A stretch of 64,000 nucleotides of DNA from Dermanyssus gallinae. Taxonomy: Eukaryota; Arthropoda; Arachnida; Mesostigmata; Dermanyssidae. Below, piece after piece: positions 50,004-62,700 of this stretch. The stretch lies in the NCBI GenBank assembly GCA_003439945.1, contig QVRM01002356.1:124001-188000 (forward strand), given 5' to 3'. The notes under the pieces were generated by a model. It did no database searches. It saw nothing but the letters and a program-made list of their open reading frames with translations, and was not told where the DNA came from. The position numbers and the translations under genes were made by a program. The number at the start of each line of letters is the position of its first letter. Position 1 is the stretch's first letter.

Positions 50004-51320
50004 ATGGTGTTCAAAACGTATCGCGACTTTTGTGTTTTTTCAAAAATTATTCATTTATTCATGAATATCTATTTTGTCCCCTTCAAAGTAATCCCCATGA
50101 GATATTATACACTTGTGCCAACGGTTTTTCCAATCTTCGAAGCACTTCAAAAAACCATTTTTTTTATCTTGTTCAGCTCCTCCTTCGATGCCGTCTTTAT
50201 CTCGTCAAGCGTAGCGTAACGTCGTCCTTTCATGGGCCTCTTCAGTTTAGGGAACAAGAAAAAGTCACAGGGGGCCAGATCTGGGGAATACGGTGGCTGC
50301 GGCATCATTAGTGTGTTGTTTTTGGCCAAAAACTCGCGCACAAGCAACGATGTGTGAGCAGGGGCGTTATCGTGGTGCAAAAGCCAATTTTTGTTCTTCC
50401 ACAAATCCGGGCGTTTCTGGCGGATTGCTTCGCGCAAATTGCGCATAACTTGCAGGTAATATTCCTTATTGACCGTTCTACCCTGTGGCAAGAACTCATG
50501 ATGCACCACGCCCCTGCAATCGAAGAAAACTGTCAGCAAAACTTTCACATTCGACCGAACTTGGCGCGTTTTTTTCGGTCTTGGTTCGTGCGGCAGCTTC
50601 CATTGAGATGATTGAGCTTCGGTTTCCACGTCATAACCATAAACCCACAATTCGTCACCAGTTATGACCCTCTGGAGCAAATTTGGGTCGTCGCGGACAG
50701 AGTCCAACATCTCATTAGCAATGTTCATGCGATGCTGTTTTTGGTCGCAATTGAGCAATTTTGGTACGAATTTCGCGGCGACCCGTCGCATGCCCAAATC
50801 ATTGATAAAAATCGAATGGCACGAGCCAATCGATATGTTTAGGTCCTCAGCAACTTCTCTAACGGTGATTCGACGATTGGCCAATACCATTTTCTCCACT
50901 TCATTAATTTTTTCGTCTGTTGTTGAAGTGCTCGGGCGTCCGGCACGCTCTTCGTCGTTCACATCTTCTCGGCCTTCTGAGAACATTTTGTACCACCGAT
51001 AAACGTTGCTTCGGTCCAAGGTAGCTTCTCCGTATGCCACAGTCAACATTCGGAATGCATCCGCGCACTTAATTTCGTTTTTCACACAAAATTTGATACA
51101 GGTTCTTTGATCCATTTTTTTGAATAGGTAAAAATCGAAGACGATCCAAAACACGTGCAAGCAAAGCAGCTGTCAACAATTAAGTGAACATTCAAAATGG
51201 CCGAGCTTGTCGGCATAAGTGAGAGACATGAGTACCAACATAACGCCACAAAAAATCGAAATTCGAATATACGTAACCCGCGAAAATTCAAAGTCGCGAT
51301 AACGATTGAACACACCTCGT
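50004..51320 (-). mobile_element. Mariner, nearly intact
   Basis: TIRs ATGGTGTTCAAAACGTATCGCGACTTT (left) and the reverse of AAAGTCGCGATAACGATTGAACACACCT (right), flanked by TA. Transposase on the minus strand from ATG at 51115 to a stop at 50147: MDQRTCIKFCVKNEIK, SGR-like AGRPSTSTTDEK linker, VITGDELWVYGYD, WLLHHDNAPAHTSLL and PPYSPDLAPCDFFLFP. All three catalytic Asp are kept. The frame ends early at KKMVF because of a length change in an A run; the usual end (CFEDWKNRWHKCI) is readable in the next frame. Probably inactive but young. In gene B's last intron. Confidence 0.93.
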
Positions 51321-51454
51321 ATATATATATATGCTCTAGTCAGTCTGTCCAAATCGGCATGCATCGACTCTATTCTAGATAATATTATTACGCTTCTATT
51401 AATAACAAGAAGTTATAGGAGTTATCTAATCAACGTAGCTTGTTACTTCACATG

Positions 51455-51456
<2 letters not shown>

Positions 51457-51510
<54 letters not shown>
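51457..51510. repeat. (TA)n tract
   Basis: TA run in gene B's last intron. Confidence 0.95.
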
Positions 51511-51511
<1 letters not shown>

Positions 51512-52153
51512 CTCTCCATTGTACTCTTTGTGCTCATTATGCGTATGGCAGTAATTGTTGTCGCCCTTGTTTCCACTAACAAACAACGTATTAGCGATGT
51601 TACTATTATTTATACCACCTACCTTAAGAATTGCTCTTTCTAGGTCCCATATAGGGATCTGACTATTCGAACTGCTCCGTCGTCTGTAAGTGAGAAGGCG
51701 TGATCACGCGAGCGGAAACAACAACAATAACAGCCACCACCAGATTCTTCTTCGCCAGTGGTGAAGGCCAAACGTTGTCTTTTTGTAGTAATATAAACGC
51801 ACATATGGAATTCCCCCCTCGTTCGTGACGTCCGCGCGGAGCGATACAAGCTGAACCGAACGAAGCACTCTTTATGTGTCGGGCCGTCACTCAACGCTAT
51901 CCATTCAACTTGATCAGTGAGGCTCTTTCGACTTCTGCAATTAATACTTCGAATGCTTCGAATTGATACGAATTGATTTCGGTGCTAATTTGTCAGGTCC
52001 ACCTAAGCAAGCATATGTCCATATGTGTTCGTGCGTAGAGTTGGGGCTGTTGTCTTGTTGATCTGCGTCGTTGCGTCTGTGTACGTGTAGCGCAAATGTT
52101 AACCGCATAAAATCCACGCCCCACTGGTGGTGGTTGCTGTGTGTAAATTGCAG

Positions 52154-52245
52154 AGCTCGAGGTCGCAATGGGGAAGTTGCACAAACAGCTCAGCGCTCTC
52201 AGTGAGACCTCGTTTGGCCTGGGCCGCAGGGACTTGGCCAGCTAA
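52154..52245 (+). CDS. Gene B terminal exon
   Basis: Acceptor GTGTGTAAATTGCAG, then AG CTC GAG ... TAA, in the phase demanded by exons 3a and 3b. Encodes ELEVAMGKLHKQLSALSETS then FGLGRRDLAS and stop at 52243-52245. The helical pattern continues from exon 3. FGL-G-R-R looks like an amidation plus dibasic cleavage site, as in FGLamide (allatostatin A) peptides, but the Tyr/Phe usual four residues before Leu is absent, so this is only a hint. Total protein 132 residues with one exon 3, 169 with both. A candidate AATAAA is at 52946. Confidence 0.7.
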
Positions 52246-54111
52246 GGAGAGCCGCCGCCAGCCAGAGGAAACTGGAACATGTGAAGGCGGAACAAAGCAA
52301 GATAAGCAGAGAAGACGTCAAGAAAGAGCGATTGGGGACAATGAGAAAGCGGGAAATTGAGGGAAGCAAGAAAGAGGGAGGCAGGGGACGCAGAGGAAAA
52401 ATAGGACGGCAGGCAGGCAGAGTATTGCAGAGGTTAACCAACCATTAGTGGCGATTGTGCCCCAGCAGACTTTCCTTCCAGCACTTTTCTATCGACACAA
52501 CCGCGGCAATGCAGCGACCGCAGCAGCATTGTTGACTGAACACTGTCTGTCCTCTTCGTGGCCTTATACCCTGATATGGTAGCGACAAAAATACATTTCC
52601 ACGCCACGTGATCCGGGAGTTCCGGGGGGCGATCCGGGGGTCGAGAAAAATCGAATACAAGAGAGAGAGGAAAAGAGCAACAAAAAACAGCGCACCCCTT
52701 AGCGTACCACCTTTAATGGTGCTATGCTCTTTATTTGGCAATGTTATTTACAGGATATATTGGGTTTGCTCCCGTACGTTCGTCATATCTCTGTCATATC
52801 CTTGTTTGTCTCATGTTGGCTGGGATTAGTTAAATCGGTGGTAGTGGCGCCAAATGTGCGATCAAGATATGTACTCATGGTATAGGCAGTTTTTCCCAGA
52901 CAACATCTATATCAGGCTCAATGCAATACGGTCGGCAATTTGGTCAATAAAAATGACAACAGCATTTTATTTAACAAAACGCCTGTAAGTAATTTAGTGA
53001 CTAGATTTATTCGGTCGTATTGTCCTATGTCACACAGTACGCATGGTAAGAAAACTGAACTGCTTTCGTTTAGGTTAAGGTCTCAAGTTAGAGTATTTTG
53101 TTGATAAACAAATGTATATATATATATATATATAGTACCAAAAAGTACGAAATCATGCTCAGATATTAGAACGGAATATATATATATATATATATATATA
53201 TACAAAACCATGCAATTTTAAAGAACCTAGTTCTTTTACAACGGGAAAAGTATGCTTACTACTAAAGTGCGCCTACCTGCCGTGTACCATCCATTTGGAC
53301 CAGAGGAATCGTCAGTAACGCTCTTTTGCTCGCTCTGCTAATAGCTGCGGCGCCGCTTTGAACCAGCCGGCAACCCGTGTGAGTCACTACGTCTTGCTTT
53401 TCTAATGTAACCCTCTACCGCATGCCGAGTTACCGCCGTCGTTGTCTAGCTTCGTAACCGCAGCCATCTTCATAAGGCATCATTGCCATCACGATCATTA
53501 CTTACGTGCTCCAATACGCGCGTAAGTACAAATATGCCTTAAGAGTTCATTTCGTAGCGAGTTACCATTTAGCAACAGCAGCAGCAGCACAGCCAACAAC
53601 ACTGACAAAAGCAACAACAGTTCACACAGCAGCAACAACAATTCACACAGCCGCAACAACAATTCACACGATAACTGCAACAACAACAACAAACAACAAC
53701 AACAATTATAATAATATAACTACGTTCCGCAAGCGCATCAGAGCGATTCTGTGAGAGGAGCGCTCAGTAAGAGAGTGGAGCGCACTTAACATTCGAGTTA
53801 GTCGAACGACAGCCTCGGACAAAGTTAGTTTCGAGCACAATAAAAGCCTCTATGGACGGCATGATGAAGAATGATACGTTTGCTTTATTTTTTATGTGTA
53901 TGTTGCGTTTAAGTCACGACGATGATAACTTGCTCTGGTTTGAACATTCAAGGTAAAGCTTTATCGCAGGGAAGAAATCGTTAATAGATTGTTTGAGTGG
54001 CGCACAGCCCACAAGTGCAATCATGTACAGCCAAACATCTAAATCACTGATTGGCGTATCTGTAACTAAATTTCGGTACTTCCTAATAAAGTCACCCTAC
54101 CAAAGGATTGC

Positions 54112-54153
<42 letters not shown>

Positions 54154-54711
54154 GTGGCAGTCATTTGATAACATAAGAGCAAAACAATTTACGTGGACTT
54201 ATGCGCCGTGTTAGAAATCTTACTCATTCGGCTAAACGTATAGGGTCTAATAGTGACCGCAATTGGTTCCGAGTGTGCTGGCTAATTAGCGCGCAGCCGT
54301 CTCCGTCGGAAATGCCTGCTCCTGCTATAATACCTGTGAGGATGCACTCGTTTTAGCAGTTCTCGGTAATTACCTCTCAATGGTGATGGCGCTGGGCTGC
54401 TATTCGCGGGCCTATTGGATATCGTGAGAGAAACGTGCTTTTCTTGAGCTGGATACATGAACCTGAAGTAGCTCTCGTAACCTGTACCACGTTTACATGT
54501 GGTATCGTGTGCGATTGTTTTTGAACTATATGACCAGGCAGACACCAAAGAAATTTAGTAGTAGTAGTAGTAGCAGTGGGAATTATATTTGTCAGCCATG
54601 TCTTCTCAACTCGTCTCAAAATACTTCGTTATATACCAGTCACTCTGTGGGAGTTCGTTCAATGCTTACCTCAGACCTTGAGATATGTTATAAGCGAATT
54701 TAAAGACTCAT
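52246..54711. other. Gene B 3' side, no further gene recognised
   Basis: Purine-rich 3' UTR-like sequence to about 52440, TA runs at 53113-53134, 53178-53202 and 54116-54148, and a CAA/CAG-rich stretch at 53573-53705. No coding frame with family support. Confidence 0.45.
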
Positions 54712-56244
54712 ATCGAGTATGGTGTTAATTTCGTTGCAATCTCACAATCGGTTCATACGAAAAATAAAAAAGTGTGAAAAAACAGTGTTGCAAAATATTG
54801 GCAACAATAACATGCTAACAACACAGCTCTTGTTTGTAGAGGATAGTCGATACTACAGCTGATTGAGGTCGATCCCGGGGATCAAATGTCAGGAATATTG
54901 CCTAGCTAAATCAATCGTTCTATAGCTGCAAAATATTCTACAGCTTAGTCGTTGTTCCAAACTAACGGCGAAGCGTATGTTTAAACCATGGGTCGTACAA
55001 AGGATCTCTCGGATAACGAAAAGACAAAAATTGAGGCATATGCTGAGCTCGGTCATACAGTAACTGCTAAAGCAACCAGATTAGGACGGCATAAGAGCAC
55101 CATCAGCAGGTTCTTACACCCTGGAGTGAACCAAAGGTGCAGATCTAACAGTGGGCGTAAGCCAGTTTTGACTATTCGAGATCGGCGAAGGATCATACAG
55201 TTGGCTACTCATGACCAAATGTCTTCTTCCAGGATCAGGACTACTTTGGGAGTGCCAGTGCACCGATCTACAGTGTACCGAGTGTTAGGTTCTGACAAAA
55301 ACGTGCGATACGCGAAAAGGAAGCTTATGCCGCGACTGCAACCGAAGCACATTGTCGCACGGCGTGAATTTTCGCATAGATACCAAACTTGGGATAACGA
55401 GTGGAAAAACATCGTCTTCTCGGATGAAAAGAAATTTAATCTCGATGGCCCTGACGGCCGTCAGTACTATTGGCACGACTTACGGAAGGAACCTAAATGG
55501 TTCTCGAAACGTGTGGCCGGTGGTGGTTCTGTGAAATATTAGGGCGCGTTTGGATATAATGGGAAGTCCGATCTAGTCGCGATTGTGGGCCGAAACAATT
55601 CCGACAAGTGCCAGCGTATCGTCGGTTCCCAGTTAGAAGCCCATTTCAGAAGAATTGGGGGACCTGACGCAGTTTTTCAACAAGACAGCGCCACGTTTCA
55701 TACCTCGGCTAGCACGATAGCATTTTTTCAAGAACAAGGAGTGCCACTTTTTGACTGGCCGGCATTGAGTCCAGACCTGAATCCCATCGAAAATCGTTAG
55801 GGACATTTGGTGAAGCAGATTTACACAAATGGTCGACAATATGATAATTTGTCGGACCTCAAAGAAGCTGTCCAGCAAGCATGGACTAATTTTCCACTTT
55901 CGTACTTACAACAGCTCATTAACTCCATGAAAGACCAAGTTTACGATTAGATTCAGAAGAAGGAACGAAATCCCCGTTTCAAGAATAGAATATGTAGTAT
56001 CAAATAAGTCATCAGCCCTGCTAAGAATCGAATACGCCGTAAGGCGTTATTGTTGCTAATATTTTGCAACACTGTTTTTTCACACTTTTTTATTTTTTGT
56101 ATGAACCGATTGTGAGCTTGCAACGAAATTACCACCATACTCGTGTTTCGTCATGTACAGCATGCGCTTAAAATTTCAAGCCATTCAAATAAACCAAGCC
56201 GAAATTATCACAAAAAAACATGAAGTGCTAATTTTTTGCAACAC

Positions 56245-56252
<8 letters not shown>
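54712..56252 (+). mobile_element. Tc1-family element, left end truncated
   Basis: Inner TIR GAGTATGGTGTTAATTTCG... (54716) repeats in reverse at 56035-56142; the right TIR goes on to TTTTTTGCAACACACTT at 56250, about 215 bp in all, while the left one stops at 54712. Transposase from ATG at 54988: MGRTKDLSDNEKTKIEAYAE (helix-turn-helix), GRHKSTISRFL, SGRKP, NIVFSDEKKFNLDGPDG, AVFQQDSATFHTSAS and LSPDLNPIENR. Two TAG codons (about 55540 and 55798) fall where Tc1 proteins have Trp (VWGAF, ENLWG), so both look like TGG to TAG changes. Inactive. Confidence 0.92.

Positions 56253-56312
<60 letters not shown>
56249..56312. repeat. (TA)n tract at the Tc1 right end
   Basis: TA run directly against the Tc1 terminus; Tc1/mariner elements duplicate TA on insertion. 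Confidence 0.95.
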
Positions 56313-56313
<1 letters not shown>

Positions 56314-58089
56314 CGACTCCCTTTATATGAATTAGAATAGTAGTAGTAACTACCGTTCCCACTATATGTATATATCTATACCCTTAAAGTGTCGTATGAA
56401 ACAGGTCGCTCGTTGTGTCAGTCACGCGACAAGCGCGAAACGCCGTCCGGCGGCAACATTCTGATCGCTGAAAACAACGTGGAATAAAGAGCACTCTTAC
56501 TCTACGTGCCCACATAAATATGTTTATGTAGACATGTAGTGCGTGCCTGCCGGCCGGTCGGTCGAACGGCCAATAATCCCTTTGTAAACGATTTATGTCT
56601 GTTTCAAGTTTCTGCCGACAAAGCGTAGTCACGTTCAGCGGCGCGCATTTGTTCGTGTCTATTGTCTGAATTCTGGACTCACGCGGCCCCCGCTCTCGAG
56701 GCGCACTCCCAATGCGGCGTCGTCTTCGTCGTTGTGGCAATAACGCTGCTACGTGAGGGCGATCAGCTTCCATAAGCATTTGATGCGAGTCGTCGGTCGA
56801 GCGGTCGCCACGCCATATACATACACTCGTAGCCGACGTGCAGCGAATACGGCATTTCAGCGGCAACAAGGGGCAAGATTTCCGCCGTAGTGTATACACT
56901 ATGGGAATGGATTCCACAAGTTGAATTGATCATTCGGCCACGTCTCTTGGCCGCGTCTCGAAAGCAGTCCGTTTCAGATTGCTCCTCAAAAACACATGTT
57001 ACTACACCAAACATGTGGACACGGTAGCGTTTGTTACAGCCGTTACGGGAAGGCTTTTTCTTCAATGTTAGTCAGGTTGGGGGGGGGGGGATAGGCTTAG
57101 GCAAAATAAAACCCACCCACTTGTCCGATGAGTCAACACATGTGAGGCGGAAGACTACTGTATGCCAATATTTTGTCGTTACCTTTAGCATGCTCACGGT
57201 GGAGTTATCTTGGATTTCTCTGGCAGATGAATGTAACAACGGGGCGATTCTCGACTCGATTCAGCAATCAACGAAGAAGAAATAAAATCTCAGTTCTCAT
57301 CCATAATAAAAACTGCCTCAGTTCTAAGAGAAATTTATGGTTGAAATGTTTTTGGAAATGCAAAAATGTTTGTAAGCTAATAGTGTAATATTACTCTCAA
57401 GTAACCTAAGAACAGCCGCCATGCAATTTGGCAATCAACTCATAAATAAATTGTCCTCGGATAGAATATTTTACTCTTAGCGCATAGCATTCAAGAGCTC
57501 CGAGAGTGATACTGGCCACTTCATCAATATAAATCGTGAGAATACCCGATTAATGAGTATTTGTGCAGCTTACTGGTCTCCGCACGGCCGCCATCGACCA
57601 TCAAAAAGGCATTCCAAACCAGCATTTTGCCCCGCTCAAAGAGTGCTAAACGTATCATTTATAGCGGAATGTGGTTGTGGTATATAAGATCCGGGATATA
57701 TATATAGTACTCAAGTCGAGTGTATTCTAAATAGGAATCTGCCGGAGTGCTGGTGGGTTCCGGCAATGCAATAGATGACAGGTTGAGCAGATCATTCCAC
57801 GGGCCGACAGGAGCACTGCTCGTTTGCCTCACAGAAGCCAACTTTCGTGCACACTGCAGGATAAAAGTCGTGAATTTCATGACGCTTAGTGAGGTGGCGA
57901 GCTTAGTACTAGGCATCCTTCCACGAATAGCTGATCGTTCCTTGCGTCCGATAGAAGTCCATGTCCAGTTGGCACATCTTAGCTTCCCACATAAATAAAT
58001 GCTCTTAATACTCGCGGGTTAGCCGCAAATTAAAGCAGCGCTGAAGGTCATCTGTAAAAAGTCGGGTGCCCGCTGCCAGGTATCGGTTA
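56313..58089. other. No gene recognised; one long minus-strand frame
   Basis: A 177-codon minus-strand frame (56917-56384) is Arg/Cys-rich (LLPQRRRRRR, CIWRGDRS) and lies in GC-richer sequence than its surroundings. No family recognised, no splice or promoter evidence; it may be a chance frame or part of an exon. Confidence 0.3.
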
Positions 58090-58430
58090 CGGCTGCTTCG
58101 GTAAACGCCCATAGCCCGTTCCGCAGCTTAGGTTGTAGGACGAGACCCGCTGCTTTCAATGATACCCTGGTCCGTGATATAAGATCTTCTGGCTCCTCGT
58201 GTGTTCCCAAACCCGCAGGTTTGTATACAGAGGACTCCCGTCGTCCTGATGGAATGACCCTAACAGCCTTTGAGAGCGCGAAAACACTCGTCTGGGACGC
58301 TGCCGTGACTGACTCTTTAGTACCCTTAATTATTAGTCGCTGCGCTGCTCAGGCTAATTATGCTGTTTCGGCGGAGAGAACCAAGTGTCGGAAGTATGCA
58401 TCTATATATATATATATATATATATACCAT
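58090..58430 (+). pseudogene. LINE-A endonuclease fragment
   Basis: Reads AFNDTLVRDIRSSGSS, then RRPDGMTLTAFESAKTLVWD, AAVTDSLVPLI and ERTKCRKYASI, the RHxALN...RPDG...WDA-V...KxxKY order of LINE-A. Cut off at 58399 by a TA run. Keeps the RPD and WDA motifs in one frame. Confidence 0.7.
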
Positions 58431-58924
58431 TGTGAGCATAGGTTAATTCCATCAAACCCCGTTTAATGTACGTGGCTTCGAGTTCATTAAAGTTCGAGGC
58501 TCTGAGATGTTCCCAGATAAGTTCGATCGCATGGCTTGCTCTAGGGGCAACTTTCAGGTTAATTAATTTTAAAAATTAACAGTACCGTAATATATAACGG
58601 TATTGTTTCACGGCCATCTGTAGAAGACCGAATGAGCGCGCAAAGTGGAAACAAAAACGGTAAAGCTCATCATTCAAATGACAACCAGATAAAGGATATC
58701 GGCAAGCGTTATTGTGAGTAGCAACACCGTGCAATATGTAACACTGCATTTTTGTTGCGAAAAAACTTAGGAGTTTTCTTTACTTATACTTTTCACGAAT
58801 GAAACTTTGAAGGCATGTTTAATGTACACAATTCTTAGTGGTAGGCCAACGAGGACCCGCATATAATCAGGTTAAATTGTTTCATCTGAGAATGCGAGCA
58901 CGCAACGATGCAGCGCTATGGCAC

Positions 58925-58969
<45 letters not shown>

Positions 58970-58971
<2 letters not shown>

Positions 58972-59444
58972 TCAACGCGGCAGATACCCCGCTGTTCGTA
59001 GAGAACCTGAAGAAGCGACTGAATCTCCCTGCGACACCGGGATACGATCGTTTCATTAGTGAATACGAACTTAAATGGCAGAAATTGATCCAGAATTTTA
59101 CACAGTTGGGGCAATGACATCAGATTCATGGAAAGATGTAGGTAGGACTAACCGCCATATTGTTACGCGATTTGCCGTGCACGGGTATCTCCACGTCGTG
59201 TGTCGCACAGTGGGATTCCATGAGCCAAATGAATCTTGTGTTTGTAAAAATTGTAGCAATCCATGTTTAAAGTATCACGCCACTCACTGTATATATTTCA
59301 TCTCGTTATCACGATTGGCGAATGCTTCTGGTAACTTACCGCTGTAAATATGTGTGTTACGGCTTATTTGTTGCCAACGTGTTTGTTTGTATGTAGGTAT
59401 AGATTAGGTATTCTTTTACCCAACATGGTGTGGAAATAAATGAA

Positions 59445-59452
<8 letters not shown>
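58970..59452 (+). pseudogene. LINE-C 3' end, separate copy
   Basis: Begins after a TA run with FNAADTPLFVENLKKRLNL; a frame change leads to NRHIVTRFAVHGY and CVCKNCSNPCLKYHATHC, the same cysteine cluster as at 6640 and 62690. Ends with AATAAATGAATG before the next TA run. One frameshift at about 59080. Confidence 0.7.

Positions 59453-59485
<33 letters not shown>
59453..59485. repeat. (TA)n tract at the left end of the second Tc1
   Basis: TA run that ends where the Tc1 terminus AAGGTGCGTTGCAAAAAAATAG begins. Confidence 0.95.
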
Positions 59486-59488
<3 letters not shown>

Positions 59489-59782
59489 GCGTTGCAAAAA
59501 AATAGCAACTCATGTTTTTTGGTAATAATTTCGGCTTGATTTATTTGAATGGCTTGAAATTTTATGAGCCTGATGTAAATGACGAACCACGAGTATGGTG
59601 TTAATTTCGCAATCTCACGATCGGCTCGTACAAAAACTAAAAAAGTGTGAAAGAACAGTGTTGCAAAATATTAACAACAATAACGCCTTACGGAGTATTC
59701 GATTCTTAGCAGAGCTGTGTGACTTATTTGATACTACATATTATATTCTAGAAAACGGGTTTGTGGTCCCTTCTTCTGAATC
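59486..59782 (-). mobile_element. Tc1-family copy 2, left part
   Basis: Full TIR (about 215 bp) in the orientation of the 3' end of copy 1, then the 3' flank of the transposase up to CTTCTTCTGAATC at 59782, where LINE-C is inserted. Continues at 62879. Confidence 0.88.
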
Positions 59783-62700
59783 AAAACAACTGCCACTGGA
59801 AACCTCGCAACCCGGTCAGCAATTCCAAGCTCCGCAGGCCCAGCGGAGTGAACATGAAACGGAAGGAGTTCCACGAACGCGAGGAAATAGGACCATCTTC
59901 AGTTCGAGAAACTATGATGGAGTATATAGAATCCGCTCTGCAACACTACGAGGCACCTCAAGCCAAGCGCCCCCGCGTTCCACCAGTAATGGGACGACGC
60001 TTCGCATCACACAATGGAACATCGAGGGCGTAGGTTCGGTGATGGATTTTATATCTAGCGGCAGTTTTCACGGTCTAGATGTAATAGTACTGACGGAAAC
60101 ATTTGCTACGAAACATTTTGATGTTCAGGGGTTTTATGACTAACACTGCCCAGCCACTGCCCACGAAGCCGGAAAGCCAACGGGTGGTGTTTCTGTATTG
60201 CTGAGCCGGCATTTAAAAAATGTTAGACTGGTATTAGCAGAGGATGATACTGTGGTCATAGACACAGTACCGCAGACTCGACCGAAGACTTTGTAGAGAA
60301 ATATTGTTCTACGTTCTCAAGAGTGCCAAGTAATCAACCAGTCATACTTGCTGCCGACCGTCAATTGCCGCCTTGATGTATCGTCTCCGAGAACATCTGC
60401 ACTCATCGATGTTCTCTATCAGTACGGTCTCTGGATATGTAGTGACCCACAAACTCCCACCTTCTTTGTGGACTCGCGTGGACCAACACCCAACAGCTCG
60501 CAAGCTCGTTCCGGGACGTCGACAATTGACATATTTGCGACTTCATTTTCGAAAGATAATGTGGTATTCAAAGGGTATGAATATCTGACGGTTACAGGTC
60601 TAAAGAAACACGTGCCCGCCTCTATTGATGTTTCGTTGACTACGCCAGCTACAACTTCTAGCAGGCAAGGTGTCTCTTGGAAGATTAGTATTACGTTGCT
60701 TCTAGAGAGCCTCGCAAACTGGGATCCTCAATCCATTAAGTCCAAGCCGCTATCTTATGTCGTCGACTTCGTTTCAACGGTAGTGGTGGAGTCAGCCAGC
60801 AAATCGCAGAATTTCAAACGGAAATCGGCCGCATGGTTTGATCGGGAATGTTATGAACTTCACCAACATTTGCTAAGTCTGCTATCAACATCGAGGACAT
60901 TTCGATCAACTCGGGACGCTTACTTAGATTTGCGCAAAAAATATCGGTCCCTTACGTCAACAAAAAAGGAAGATTTCTTCATAAAACAGGATGAAACACA
61001 TGAAGAAGTGATGGAAGCACATGAACGACCCTACCTCGCCGCTCAGACAGCGCGAATGTGCCGCAGTTGCACAATTCCTGGAGATGTGCTTCGTGAACAT
61101 TTCGAGGGCATGTTTGCCTCTACCAATACAGTGCCCCGGGAAATTCCAGTTGCAACAGAACCTGACGAGGAATTTGAGAAGGCTCTAGTAGCTTCTCTAG
61201 AAGCACCCGTCAGCTACAGCGAGGTTCTAGAGGCTATTGGCCAAGCTAAAAGGAATAAAGCGTTCGGTCCCGACCTTGTCCGAAACAAACACCTCAAAGA
61301 CACCCCTCATATTTGGCCTATTCTCCTTGAATATTCAATAGATGTTTAGATGAGGGCTATGTCCCGGAAGCATGGCGGGAGTGCATCTTTAAGGTCATCC
61401 CAAAAGGAAAGGGTGATCCTACTGATGTCCAATCCTGGAGGGGCATTGCCAAGAAGAATTGTATTTATAAGATTTTGGCATCGGTGCTCACAGAACGCCT
61501 TTCTATATTATTTCATCACCGAAACATAAAACCACAAGAACAGCATGGATTCCGTCAAGGAAATTCGGTCATAACAGCATGCACGAAGTTATTATCCGAA
61601 GTGAAAAGAAGCCTGGAACTTCATAAATCAAGGGGAAGATTTCTATATGCCTTATTTGTCGATCTGAAGGCCGCTTTTAACACTGCTCCGCGAAATGTTG
61701 TACTTCAGAAGCTCGCCAATGCAGGTGCTGGCCCCAAGACACTAACCCTAATCGCCAGCATTCTTCAAGCAAACCCGATAATCCTTGACGATTCGATCTG
61801 TGAGCATGAGCCCGTTATCCAGACCACAGGTTATGCTCAAGGTGATAATCTTAGCCCTCTGCTTTTTTATACTCTTCTCAGCGATCTGCCGCCAATAATT
61901 CACAAGGAACACGATACGGTCGGCATCATACTATACATGTACTACATATACATCATACTATATGTATGCTGACGATATCGTCATGTACAGTCGTGACAAG
62001 TTGGAGTTGCAGCGAAGCATACGCACCCTGGAGGGGTACTGCAAGAACAACGGCCTTAAGATTAACGCCGAGAAAACAAAAGCTATCAAATTTAGACCTA
62101 GGAGACCGCTTGTCCGATCGCTTGAAACTCAGTACTGTCACCTTGAGGTTAACTTTTCGATAAAGGGCACAACCTTTGAACAACACATCGCCGAACGAAC
62201 CAGAAAAGTCTAGTCGCGATGTGTACAATCGAAAAGCCCCAACAATTATCCCTGACCACACTAAAAGCACCTTTTGACCTGAAAGCTGCTTCGGTGGCGG
62301 CCTACGGCATCCAGGTCATATGGGAACACCTCAGCCTATCACAGCTAGAAAAACTAGATAAAATTAAGCCTACGTTTTTCAAGCTAGCCATTGGGTTACC
62401 ACGAAATGCAAAAAACCGTCTAGTTTGCCTTATGACTTCTACTCAACCACTTATAGATGATCTAGTAACTAGATTCCGTCTCTCAGAAACCGCTGCTCTT
62501 ATTCAGTTTAGAGAAAACTTTATGAAGAAAGTTCGAGCAGTTCCCGGAAGCTTCTTTAATTCCCCAGCAATGGTCACACAGAACTGGCAGAGACCACTAC
62601 AAGCCAACCGACAACCCGCTATTCACTTCACGGGTTTCACCATAAACTCTGCCATCGAAGAGGCTTCCACGATCCTGATGTCGGCTGTTTGTGCCGTTTA

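Noticed and set aside
52835..52860. LTR primer-binding site (TGGCGCCAAATGTG)
   Set aside because: No LTR pair or pol nearby; match to a tRNA end is short.
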